This document shows positions 1 to 8,215 of a DNA stretch of 64,000 nucleotides, piece after piece. The position numbers and the translations under genes are program-made. Within the stretch, counting starts at the first letter, position 1. Each line of letters opens with the position of its first letter. This stretch comes from Candidatus Desulfofervidaceae bacterium (GTDB lineage: Bacteria; Desulfobacterota; Desulfofervidia; Desulfofervidales; Desulfofervidaceae): the NCBI GenBank assembly GCA_027064585.1, contig JAMOPI010000029.1, positions 17,374-81,373 of the forward strand, read 5' to 3'. The notes beneath the pieces are model-generated. The model did not search any database. It was given only the letters and a program-made list of their open reading frames with translations, and had not been told where the DNA came from.

Positions 1-1
1 C

Positions 2-1294
2 CAGGAGAGTGCAGGTATTGTTGCTTCTGACGGCAAAGAAGTGCACGAACATAAGGGTATGGGACTGGTATCAGAGGTGTTTACCGAACAGATACTAAAT
101 GCCCTTAAAGGACACATTGCCATTGGACACGTGCGTTATTCTACTACTGGCTCTTCAACACTGCGTAATGCTCAACCTTTTGTTGTTTATCATTTAGGCA
201 AGACCCTGGCTATCGGGCATAACGGCAATATCATTAATGCCTATCAATTAAGGCGGCAGCTAGAAGAAGACGGTGCTATCTTTCAGTCCACCATGGACAG
301 TGAGATCATCGTGCATCTGTGGGTACGCTATTTTCATCTGGGCATTGAGGAGGGTTTGGCCAAGGCCTTAAGTAAGGTAAAAGGGGCCTATTCCCTCGTC
401 CTAATGACCGAGGATACCCTGATTGCGGCTAGGGATCCACTAGGTTTTCGTCCCCTTTGCTTGGGCAAATTGAAAAATGGAGGTTATGTTGTCGCTTCTG
501 AGACTTGTGCCTTAGATCTTATAGAGGCCGAATATATTCGGGATGTTGAGCCTGGAGAAATTATCTTTATCAACGAAAAGGGAATGCAATCCCTTTATTT
601 ACCAAAGGCCTCTCGGTGTGCTCATTGTATCTTTGAGCTTATCTATTTTGCCCGTCCTGATAGTCAAATCTTTGGTCAGAATGTTTATCTCTTTCGCAAA
701 AGGCAGGGGTATGAATTGGCCAAGGAGGTGCCTATTGAAGCCGATTTTGTTATGCCCTTCCCTGATTCAGGCAATTATGTTGCCCTGGGCTATGCTGAGG
801 CTACCAAGTTGCCTTTTGAAATGGGTATGATTCGTAACCACTATGTCGGGCGTACCTTTATCCAGCCTTCTCAAAGCATGCGTACCTTTGGGGTCAAGGT
901 GAAATTAAACCCGGTAAAGGAGCTCTTAAAAGGCAAGCGCATTATTATTATGGAAGACTCTATTATTCGGGGAACCACCTGCCGAACAAGGGTTAAGACA
1001 TTAAGGGCCATTGGCGTTAAAGAGATTCATCTACTTGTTAGTTGCCCTCCCCATCGCTTTCCTTGCTATTATGGTATTGACTTTTCTTCACGCGGAGAAC
1101 TGATTGCTGCTTTTAAAAGCATAGAGGAAATCAGAAAGTACTTAGGCCTTGATACCCTTTATTACTTAAGCATGGAAGGACTTTTGAAAGCAACGCACAT
1201 TCCTAAGGAGCACTTTTGTCTGGCCTGTTTTAACGGCGACTATCCTGTTAGTTTAGAAAAGGGGTTTTCTAAGGACTGGCTAGAAAGACAATGA
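2..1294 (+). CDS. purF: Amidophosphoribosyltransferase, 5' end outside window
   Basis: Commits PRPP to purine synthesis by transferring glutamine amide nitrogen to give phosphoribosylamine. The reading frame is open from base 2, so the start and the N-terminal catalytic cysteine lie upstream of the window. The visible part has the Ntn glutaminase half (GHVRYSTTG, GHNGNI) followed by the phosphoribosyltransferase half with the PRPP loop (IIIMEDSIIRGTT). Cysteines in CAHC, PCYYGID and CLAC match the ligands of the [4Fe-4S] cluster in the Bacillus-type enzyme, which fits an anaerobe. The stop overlaps the start of the next gene (ATGA), suggesting co-transcription. Family assignment is secure. 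Confidence 0.95.
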   Translation, partial: QESAGIVASDGKEVHEHKGMGLVSEVFTEQILNALKGHIAIGHVRYSTTGSSTLRNAQPFVVYHLGKTLAIGHNGNIINAYQLRRQLEEDGAIFQSTMDSEIIVHLWVRYFHLGIEEGLAKALSKVKGAYSLVLMTEDTLIAARDPLGFRPLCLGKLKNGGYVVASETCALDLIEAEYIRDVEPGEIIFINEKGMQSLYLPKASRCAHCIFELIYFARPDSQIFGQNVYLFRKRQGYELAKEVPIEADFVMPFPDSGNYVALGYAEATKLPFEMGMIRNHYVGRTFIQPSQSMRTFGVKVKLNPVKELLKGKRIIIMEDSIIRGTTCRTRVKTLRAIGVKEIHLLVSCPPHRFPCYYGIDFSSRGELIAAFKSIEEIRKYLGLDTLYYLSMEGLLKATHIPKEHFCLACFNGDYPVSLEKGFSKDWLERQ

Positions 1295-2268
1295 AAAAAA
1301 AGGTAGGCAAGATTTTAAGAAAGGCCAGGGAAGTCTTGCAGATAGAGGCCGAAGGCATTTTAGGTCTTATTGATAAGTTGGATGAAGACTTTGCTAAGGC
1401 GGTAGAGATTATCCTCAAGGCCGAAGGCAGGGTTATTGTCACGGGCGTGGGTAAATCTGGTATTATCGGCCGCAAAATCGTGGCTACCCTTAATAGTACA
1501 GGTACCCCAGCCTTATTTTTGCACCCAGTAGAGGCCATGCACGGCGATTTGGGCATGGTGACCCAAAAAGATGTGATTTTGGCCATTTCTAACAGTGGAG
1601 AAACAGGTGAAATTACTATCCTTATTCCTAGTTTTAAGCGCCTTAAAGCCCCCTTGATTGCCTTGACCGGTAATCCTGCTTCTACCTTGGCTAAGCATAG
1701 TGACGTTGTGATTAATACTGGAGTTAAGCGAGAGGCCTGTCCCTTGGGCCTAGCCCCTACCGCTAGTACAACAGCCACCTTGGCCATGGGCGATGCCTTA
1801 GCCGTAGTGTTGCTTGAAGAAAGAAAGTTTGGGCCAGAAGACTTTAAGCGTTTTCATCCAGGTGGCAACCTAGGGAAAAAATTGAGCCTTAAGACCAAGG
1901 ATGTCATGCGGCCGGTAGAAAAATTGTCTCTTACTACTCCTAAAGCAAAGATAATAAAAATTTTATCTCTACTTACCGAAACAGATATTGTCTGGGTAGT
2001 CAAAAGGAAACAGTTAAAGGGCGTGATTGATCCACAGGCAAAGACCAAGCTGATTTTGGAAGACAAGATTAAGTTCAAAACGGTGTGTAGTGAAGATATT
2101 ATGCTGCCAGCGGAAGTAATTTCAGCTGATGTTTCTGCCTATGATGCCCTAGAGTTAATGCGAGAAAAGAAAGCAAATGCCCTTGGGGTCATAGATGAAA
2201 AAGGACATTTTGTGGGGGCGGTATTTTTACAGGATTTATTAAACAAAGCCAGTTTTTCTTTTAACTAG
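1291..2268 (+). CDS. kdsD: Arabinose-5-phosphate isomerase, KpsF/GutQ family
   Basis: Interconverts ribulose 5-phosphate and arabinose 5-phosphate, the first step toward KDO for lipopolysaccharide. The 325-aa protein has the family's usual size. An N-terminal SIS sugar-isomerase domain (about residues 40-180, with VTGVGKSGIIGRK and SNSGETGE) is followed by two CBS domains (about 205-325). The CMP-KDO pathway role is known for the family. Its presence implies a Gram-negative outer membrane. The start overlaps the purF stop by 4 bp, and the next gene follows after 10 bp. Confidence 0.93.
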   Translation: MKKKVGKILRKAREVLQIEAEGILGLIDKLDEDFAKAVEIILKAEGRVIVTGVGKSGIIGRKIVATLNSTGTPALFLHPVEAMHGDLGMVTQKDVILAISNSGETGEITILIPSFKRLKAPLIALTGNPASTLAKHSDVVINTGVKREACPLGLAPTASTTATLAMGDALAVVLLEERKFGPEDFKRFHPGGNLGKKLSLKTKDVMRPVEKLSLTTPKAKIIKILSLLTETDIVWVVKRKQLKGVIDPQAKTKLILEDKIKFKTVCSEDIMLPAEVISADVSAYDALELMREKKANALGVIDEKGHFVGAVFLQDLLNKASFSFN

Positions 2269-2278
2269 GGATAAAACA

Positions 2279-3220
2279 ATGTTATTACCGAGAGGTCTTA
2301 TTTGTCCATTGTTGACACCGCTTAAGCCCAATGGTGAAATAGACACTGTTGGTTTAAAACAGCTTTGGGAATATGTTGTCCCCCATGTAGATGGCCTTTC
2401 TTTAGGGAGTAGCTTTTCTTTAGAAGGCGTATATTTAAATTGTGAGCAAAAACAAGCCCTGTTTAAAATTGTTTCTGGCTTTTGGGACGAAAAGACTCCT
2501 CTTTTTCTTAATATTACGGGTGTGGATGAGGCCTGTACCCTTCAGTTAGCCCAACTTACCGCTACCCTTTTTGCCTCCCATCTAGACAAAGTTGTTATTG
2601 AAGTGTTACCCCTGTGGTATAGGAGCAATCGTGGTTTGCCTCAACATTTGGATAATTTGCACCTTCAAACCAAGGCCACATTTGTGATTGCCAATCATCC
2701 CTTAATCATCAAACAAAAAAGGCCTTTTTTAAAACATGCTAACATCCGTACGGCAGTCTTTAAAAAGATTGCCCAGCGAAAGTTTGTCAAAGGTATAATT
2801 TTCCAAGGAGATTTAAATCGTTTTTTTAACTATCAGCACGCCTTACATGGAAGGGATGATTTCTCCTTTTATGAAGGAGATGAAGTATCCTTCCTTAACC
2901 AACCTACCAGCGATGGGGTTGTAGCCTTTACGGCTAATTTTGTGCCTGTATTGTGGGAAAAACTGGTTAAACAAGTGTTAAATCCTGCTGGGATAGCCAA
3001 GAATGACTCTACGGCTATTTTTGCCCTAGGAGAAAAGTTAAGAGAGTTACAAAACATTTGCGCTTCTTCTCCAGCCATGCTAAAATGGGCCTTGGGAGAG
3101 ATGGGAATTTTGAAAGAGGTTTATTCGCCTGTTCCTTTATCTTCAGAAGAAAACTTAAAAAAGTTAAAACAATGGCTTTCAAAGTATGGAATGCCGTCCA
3201 ATCCTGAAAGTCAAGTCTAG
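2279..3220 (+). CDS. DapA-fold (dihydrodipicolinate synthase family) protein with altered active site
   Basis: The 313-aa protein aligns along its whole length with the DapA/NanA TIM-barrel aldolase family. It shares PRGLICPLLTPL at the N-terminus, FTANFVP where DapA has VTANV, and PAMLKWALGEMG where DapA has PIPVKWACKELG. The two key catalytic positions are changed by hand alignment. The tyrosine of the YNVP motif is Ala138 (VIANHP), and the Schiff-base lysine of GIKE is Ile174 (KGIIFQGDL). It therefore probably does not run a lysine-dependent aldolase reaction. It sits in a run with kdsD and a phosphofructokinase, so a sugar-phosphate related or structural role is possible. No function is assigned. 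Confidence 0.7.
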   Translation: MLLPRGLICPLLTPLKPNGEIDTVGLKQLWEYVVPHVDGLSLGSSFSLEGVYLNCEQKQALFKIVSGFWDEKTPLFLNITGVDEACTLQLAQLTATLFASHLDKVVIEVLPLWYRSNRGLPQHLDNLHLQTKATFVIANHPLIIKQKRPFLKHANIRTAVFKKIAQRKFVKGIIFQGDLNRFFNYQHALHGRDDFSFYEGDEVSFLNQPTSDGVVAFTANFVPVLWEKLVKQVLNPAGIAKNDSTAIFALGEKLRELQNICASSPAMLKWALGEMGILKEVYSPVPLSSEENLKKLKQWLSKYGMPSNPESQV

Positions 3221-3232
3221 AGGAGTATAACC

Positions 3233-4561
3233 ATGACAACAGAAACAATTGAAGACATAGAGACAGAAATTGCTTCTCTAGGGCTGGCTAAGGTAGATTC
3301 GCCCATCTTAACCAAAAGGGCGGATATATCCAGGCACTTTGTAGAAGAAAACGAGCGGGTCCTGGTCAATATCACCCAGCCTTATATTGATCAACGGTTA
3401 GAGAAAAAGGAAGGATTACTTTCCTTTGAATTGGCTGGCCCAAGGCGAAAGATATATTTTGATCCTACAAAACTGAAATGTGGTATTGTAACCTGTGGTG
3501 GGCTTTGTCCAGGTATTAATGATGTGATTCGTGCCCTGGTGATGGAATTGTACCATGTCTATGGTGTGCGCAATATTTATGGGTTTAGATATGGCCTTCA
3601 AGGATTTATTCCTAAATATGGACATGAACTAGTAGAACTGACTCCAGCTACGGTAGCCAATATTCATGAATTAGGGGGAACTATTTTAGGGACTTCAAGA
3701 GGGCACCAGGACATAGGTGAGATTGTAGATACCCTTGATCGGTTAAACATCGGGCTTCTCTTTATGATTGGAGGCGATGGCACCTTAAGGGCAGCGGCTA
3801 AGATTTCAGACGAAATTCTGCGTCGGGGGCTTAGGTGTAGTGTCATTGGGATTCCTAAAACCATTGATAACGATATCTTTCTTGTAGAACGCACCTTTGG
3901 TTTTGCCACGGCCGTAGAAAAGGCCACTGAGGCCATACGGGCAGCCCATACCGAGGCCATTGCTGCCTATAACGGTATTGGGCTGGTAAAGCTGATGGGT
4001 AGATGTTCTGGTTTTATTGCTGCTTACGCTACTTTGGGTCTAAGGGAAGTAAACTTTTGTCTTATCCCAGAAGTTGACTTTGATTTGGAAGGAGAAAATG
4101 GCCTTTTAGAGGCTCTGCGGCGCCGACTTAAGGCAAGGAGACATGCCGTCATTGTTGTCGCCGAAGGGGCAGGGCAAAAATATTTTGCTGACCAGGATTT
4201 AGGTAGGGATCCTTCTGGTAATCCTAAGCTAGGTGACATTGGTAAGTTTCTGGTAGAACGGATCAAAGAATATTTTGCCTCTATTAAGATGCCTATCACG
4301 CTTAAATATATTGACCCCAGTTATATTATCCGTAGTCTACCGGCCAATGCCGATGATCATATTTATTGTGGTTTTTTAGCCCAAAATGCCGTGCATGCAG
4401 GGATGGCCGGGAAGACAGCTATGCTTGTTTCGCGTTGGCACAATGTCTATGTACATGTGCCTATTAAAGCAGCGGTGCAAAAGAGAAAGACCATTGATCC
4501 TAATAGCAGTTTGTGGTTTAGCGTACTAGAAACTACTGGCCAGCCGAGTTTGAAGAATTAA
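3233..4561 (+). CDS. pfk: 6-phosphofructokinase, TP0108/plant-like long type
   Basis: Phosphorylates fructose 6-phosphate in glycolysis. The 442-aa length and an N-terminal extension of about 80 residues before the nucleotide loop (GGLCPGIN, 89-96) match the long PFK subgroup rather than E. coli PfkA. GGDGT at 180-184 has Gly where PPi-dependent enzymes usually have Asp, which argues for ATP as donor. PKTIDND at 208-214 carries the lysine more typical of the PPi-type lineage, a mix known for ATP-dependent enzymes of this subgroup. A good Shine-Dalgarno (AGAGGAG) precedes the ATG. Donor specificity is inferred. Confidence 0.9.
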   Translation: MTTETIEDIETEIASLGLAKVDSPILTKRADISRHFVEENERVLVNITQPYIDQRLEKKEGLLSFELAGPRRKIYFDPTKLKCGIVTCGGLCPGINDVIRALVMELYHVYGVRNIYGFRYGLQGFIPKYGHELVELTPATVANIHELGGTILGTSRGHQDIGEIVDTLDRLNIGLLFMIGGDGTLRAAAKISDEILRRGLRCSVIGIPKTIDNDIFLVERTFGFATAVEKATEAIRAAHTEAIAAYNGIGLVKLMGRCSGFIAAYATLGLREVNFCLIPEVDFDLEGENGLLEALRRRLKARRHAVIVVAEGAGQKYFADQDLGRDPSGNPKLGDIGKFLVERIKEYFASIKMPITLKYIDPSYIIRSLPANADDHIYCGFLAQNAVHAGMAGKTAMLVSRWHNVYVHVPIKAAVQKRKTIDPNSSLWFSVLETTGQPSLKN

Positions 4562-4606
4562 AATTTTTTCAAACAAGCGTAGATAAAAATAAAAAGATTT
4601 ATAAAA

Positions 4607-4821
4607 ATGCAAAACTTAAATTTCTTGCAAAAAGGCAATATTGTAAAAATATTTGAAAACTTATCTATTGCTGAATTATTAGAGTTAAAGGAGGTAATTT
4701 TACAAATCATAAAAAGGAAGATAAAAATAGAAAAAAACAAGAAGATTGGAAGAAAGATTTTCAAGAAATATCTGTTTGGGATCACCTTAACGACGAGGAA
4801 ATAAAAGTTCTTTCATGGTAG
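4607..4821 (+). pseudogene. Frameshifted antitoxin of a VapBC-like pair
   Basis: The first part reads as a short antitoxin-like helix (LSIAELLELKEVILQIIKRK). After an A7 run at 4731-4737 the sensible reading moves to another frame, giving DWKKDFQEISVWDHLNDEEI and a TAG at 4819-4821. The ending (WKKDF..ISVWD) resembles antitoxins paired with PIN-domain toxins. The TAG overlaps the toxin start (ATG at 4815), the usual coupling in such pairs. With one frameshift it is probably inactive, unless the homopolymer length is a sequencing error or slippage occurs. Confidence 0.6.
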
Positions 4822-5220
4822 ATAAAAGAGTTTTAGTAGATACCTCGGTAATTATTGATTTTTTGAGGAAACAAAATAAAAGAAAACATTATTGTGGAAA
4901 TTAAAGGAAAAGAGTTATTCAATTGTAGTTTCTGCTATCACAGTATTTGAGCTATATGCAGGGGTTAAAACAGATAGGCACTACGAGGATTTGAAGAAGC
5001 TATTCAGATGGATATAGAGATAGAGGCTTTTACCGAAGGTATAGCAAAAATTTCAGGAGAAATTTATAGGGAGTTAAAAAGAGAAAATTTGATGATAGAA
5101 TTTAGAGACATATTCATAGAGGGAACGGCTAGGGGTTTAGGTTTACCTTTAATAACTTTAAATGAGAAAGATTTTGAGAGAATAAAAGGTCTAGAATTAT
5201 TGAAAATAAATGACATCTAA
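4815..5220 (+). pseudogene. vapC: VapC-like PIN-domain toxin, two frameshifts
   Basis: Three segments in three frames join into one PIN-domain protein of about 134 residues, the normal VapC size. Segment one is MVDKRVLVDTSVIIDFLRKQ with the first metal Asp. Segment two, after an A-rich stretch near 4870-4885, has IVVSAITVFELYAGVKT with the conserved Glu. Segment three, from about 5008, has RDIFIEGTARGLGLPLITLN with the C-terminal acidic residue. Both changes shift the frame the same way. The pair sits alone between pfk and scpA. PIN toxins are RNases; this one looks decayed. Confidence 0.75.
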
Positions 5221-5254
5221 TGAATTGCTCTAACGAACGATAAGAGTAAACCAA

Positions 5255-5980
5255 ATGGATCCACTTCAGGTCAAAATAGAAGTATACGAAGGGCCACTTG
5301 ATTTGTTGTTACACCTGGTCAAAAAGAACCAGGTGGACATCTATGATATTCCTATAGCCCTAATTACCGAGCAATATCTGGAATATTTGCGTTTCATGAA
5401 GTCTTTAAACATTGATTTGGCCAGTGAATATCTCTTAATGGCTGCTACATTAGTGCATATTAAGTCCCGTATGTTGCTGGCTTCACCAGAAGACGAGGAA
5501 GAAGACCCACGGGCAGAAATTACCCAGGCCCTGCTTGATTATGTTAAGGTAAAAGATATGGCCCATATGCTTGAAAATCAGGAGATCTTGCACCGGGATG
5601 TCTTTGTCCGCCATCACATTGAAGAGATTGTGGGCGAGGAAAACTTTGTCTTTCCTACCCTTTTTGATTTGCTGGATGCCTTAAAACATATTATGGAGGC
5701 CTCTAAACTGACTGAGGCCGTTACAAGCACGGCTGAATCTATTAAATTAGAAGAAAAAATGGCTGAAATATACGATCTTTTACAAAAAGAACAAGAAATT
5801 TTATTTGATAAACTCTTTCTTTCTGCCAGAACAAAGGCCGAGGTGGTAGTAACCTTTGTTGCCATCTTGCATTTAGCTAAAGAAGGCCTTATTATTCTTT
5901 ATCAGACTTCTCCCTTTGCTCCCATTCACCTGAAGCTGGTTACGGAGCCGCCAAAACAAAGGCACCTGCAGGTGGTATGA
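5255..5980 (+). CDS. scpA: Segregation and condensation protein A
   Basis: Kleisin subunit that bridges the SMC dimer and recruits ScpB in chromosome condensation and segregation. The 241-aa protein starts with the family signature VYEGPLDLLLHLVKKNQVDIYDIPI. It ends in a winged-helix region (AEVVVTFVAILHLAKEGLI) that contacts the SMC head in known homologues. Its stop overlaps the scpB start (ATGA), the classical scpAB arrangement. No smc gene is in the window. Confidence 0.95.
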   Translation: MDPLQVKIEVYEGPLDLLLHLVKKNQVDIYDIPIALITEQYLEYLRFMKSLNIDLASEYLLMAATLVHIKSRMLLASPEDEEEDPRAEITQALLDYVKVKDMAHMLENQEILHRDVFVRHHIEEIVGEENFVFPTLFDLLDALKHIMEASKLTEAVTSTAESIKLEEKMAEIYDLLQKEQEILFDKLFLSARTKAEVVVTFVAILHLAKEGLIILYQTSPFAPIHLKLVTEPPKQRHLQVV

Positions 5981-6477
5981 ACCTAGAGGCCATTTTAGAG
6001 GCGTTATTATTTGTCAGTTCAGAACCCTTGAAAATTGAACGGCTTAAAAAGGTCTTGCCAGATCGTTCCACCCAGGAAATTAGGCAGACAATAAAACGGC
6101 TGCAGCAGAGATATGCTTCCTCTCAGCATGGCATAGAACTGGTAGAAGTAGCAGGTGGGTATCGGCTTCAGACAAAGCCTGAGATGCGAGCCTATATTCA
6201 GGCCCTTAAACAGGGTCCTACCTTTCGTCTAAGCCGGGCTGCTTTGGAGACTCTAGCCATTATTGCCTATTGGCAGCCCATTACCAAAAAAGAGATTGAA
6301 AGCATAAAGGGCGTAGATGTATCTAGCTCTTTAAGGACCTTGCTTAGGCTAAACCTTGTTAAAACGGCTGGCCGTAGAGAGGGTAGTCGTGCCCTTCTTT
6401 ACAAAACCACGCCTTATTTTTTAGAAGTCTTTGGCCTTAAAAGCCTGACTGATTTACCACAAATAGAAGAGTTATAA
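5977..6477 (+). CDS. scpB: Segregation and condensation protein B
   Basis: Winged-helix partner of ScpA in the SMC condensin complex. At 166 aa it is near the short end of the family. Tandem winged-helix domains are visible: residues 1-80 contain LEAILEALLFVSSEPL, and the second contains LETLAIIAYWQPITKKEIES, the usual ScpB core motif. It overlaps scpA by 4 bp and is followed after 2 bp by rluB, a common scpAB-rluB operon order. Confidence 0.95.
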   Translation: MNLEAILEALLFVSSEPLKIERLKKVLPDRSTQEIRQTIKRLQQRYASSQHGIELVEVAGGYRLQTKPEMRAYIQALKQGPTFRLSRAALETLAIIAYWQPITKKEIESIKGVDVSSSLRTLLRLNLVKTAGRREGSRALLYKTTPYFLEVFGLKSLTDLPQIEEL

Positions 6478-6479
6478 AC

Positions 6480-7220
6480 ATGCGGACGGAAGAACGCTTG
6501 CAGAAGGTATTGGCCCGGGCAGGGATTACGTCCCGCCGGAAGGCAGAAGAGTTAATTCTAGCTGGACGGGTGCGGGTAGATGGTGAGGTAGTTACTACAT
6601 TAGGAACAAAGATAAATCCATGGCGACAAAAAATAGAGGTAGACGGTCGGCCAGTTAAAATCCCGCCACCGGTTTATCTCATGCTTTATAAGCCCAGGTA
6701 TTACCTAACTACCCTTTATGATCCCAAGGGACGGCCCAAGGTAACAGACCTTTTAAAAGATATTCCTGTACGCGTCTATCCCATTGGACGGCTTGATTTT
6801 GATGCCGAGGGCCTTTTGCTTTTTACTAATGACGGTGAGTTTGCCAATCTTCTTATTCATCCCCGGTATAAGGTGCCAAAGACCTACCGGGTGCTCGTTA
6901 AAGGCATGCCAGATAAACGTGCCTTACAACGGTTAAGGACAGGAGTAGAATTAGAAGATGGGCAAACCTTACCGGCCAAGGTAAGGGTTGTCCGAAAGTT
7001 AAAAGATAAATGTTGGCTTGAGTTGACTATTTATGAAGGGCGCTACCGGCAGATAAAGAGGATGTGCGCCAAGGTAGGGCATTCAGTGCTCCGATTAAAA
7101 CGCATACGCATTGGCCCTTTAGGGTTGGGTAACTTAAAACCTGGAGAATACCGCTATTTGACTCCTAGAGAAGTCAAACTGCTTAAGCATTCAGCAAGCA
7201 AACCGCATGTGAATCCATAA
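6480..7220 (+). CDS. rluB: 23S rRNA pseudouridine synthase, RluB/RsuA family
   Basis: Isomerises uridine to pseudouridine in ribosomal RNA, by family in helix 89 of 23S rRNA. An N-terminal S4 RNA-binding domain (RLQKVLARAGITSRRKAEELI) precedes the catalytic domain. The active-site Asp lies in GRLDFDAEGLLLFTNDGE, and the C-terminal RYRQIKRMCAKVGH motif is present. The choice among RluB, RluE, RluF and RsuA rests on the operon context with scpAB. Its last 38 bp overlap the end of the convergent potassium-channel gene. Confidence 0.92.
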   Translation: MRTEERLQKVLARAGITSRRKAEELILAGRVRVDGEVVTTLGTKINPWRQKIEVDGRPVKIPPPVYLMLYKPRYYLTTLYDPKGRPKVTDLLKDIPVRVYPIGRLDFDAEGLLLFTNDGEFANLLIHPRYKVPKTYRVLVKGMPDKRALQRLRTGVELEDGQTLPAKVRVVRKLKDKCWLELTIYEGRYRQIKRMCAKVGHSVLRLKRIRIGPLGLGNLKPGEYRYLTPREVKLLKHSASKPHVNP

Positions 7221-8214
7221 TTTCTTCTAACTCTTTCAGCTTATCTGATTTGCCTAAAACGATAAGGATGTCTCCAGGCTGAATGATAGCTTCTGAAGGG
7301 GGATTGAAGATCATCTCACCTCCAGCCTTTTTAATTGCTACGACAATGATATTAAATTTTTCCCTTAAGCCCGATTCACGTAGACTTACATCCTTTATCT
7401 GGGCCTGTGGTCCCACTGGTACCTCTTCTAATTGTAAATCAACCCCTTGATAAACGGCTAGTTCAATAAAGTCAGTTACCAAGGGGCGGGTAATGGTAAA
7501 AGCAATCTTTCTAGCGGCAATCGTATAAAGGGGAATAATCTTATTGGCCCCAGCCCGTTTGAGTTTGCTTACGGCCTCTTCTTTATCAGCCCTGGCAACA
7601 ATTTGAATGTTGGGGTTTAATTCTCTGGCCGTAAGGACAACATAAACATTATCTGCATCTGAGCCAAGCACGGCTAAAAGCCCTGCTGCTTGTTTTACCC
7701 CTGCCTTTAATAAAACTTCGTCTTCTGTTGCTTCCCCTTGCACATAAAGTAGATTTTGCTTTTCAATTTCAGCAATAACTTCTGGATCGTGTTCTATTAC
7801 CACCAATGGCCGCTTCTCTCGCTTTAATTCTTCACAAACACCCTTACCCACACGTCCATATCCACACACGATATAGTGTCCCCTCAATTTATCAATCTTT
7901 TTTTGCATAGCCCTTCTCTCCAGTATCTTTTTGATGTGTCCTTCTACCATAAACTGGGCAACACTACCAATAGTATAGGCTACCACACCTATACCCATAA
8001 AAATAAGAAAAATGGTAAAGATTTCTCCTTTTGGCGAAAGCGGATGTACTTCTCCAAATCCGACTGTGCTTAGGGTAATAATGGTCATGTAAAGGGATTC
8101 TAAAAACGACCAGTGTTCAATAAACATGTAACCTACCGCACCAATGAAGATAACAAGGAAAGAGAGAATGAGTAAGAAGAGAATTTTTTTAAAATCTAAA
8201 CTTGTTATATCCAT
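7183..8214 (-). CDS. Two-TM potassium channel with RCK (TrkA-N/TrkA-C) domains
   Basis: Ligand-gated K+ channel of MthK type. From the chosen ATG, TM1 spans about 11-31, the pore helix and selectivity filter TVGFGE lie at 50-55, and TM2 spans about 63-88. An RCK nucleotide-binding domain (YIVCGYGRVGKGVCEEL) and a TrkA-C domain (PGDILIVLGK) follow. An in-frame TTG lies 9 bp upstream at 8223. The ATG at 8214 was preferred because it follows the addA stop by one base (TAATATG). Last gene of the addB-addA operon; it meets rluB tail to tail. Confidence 0.92.
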   Translation of the reverse strand: MDITSLDFKKILFLLILSFLVIFIGAVGYMFIEHWSFLESLYMTIITLSTVGFGEVHPLSPKGEIFTIFLIFMGIGVVAYTIGSVAQFMVEGHIKKILERRAMQKKIDKLRGHYIVCGYGRVGKGVCEELKREKRPLVVIEHDPEVIAEIEKQNLLYVQGEATEDEVLLKAGVKQAAGLLAVLGSDADNVYVVLTARELNPNIQIVARADKEEAVSKLKRAGANKIIPLYTIAARKIAFTITRPLVTDFIELAVYQGVDLQLEEVPVGPQAQIKDVSLRESGLREKFNIIVVAIKKAGGEMIFNPPSEAIIQPGDILIVLGKSDKLKELEEIMDSHAVCLLNA

Positions 8215-8215
8215 A

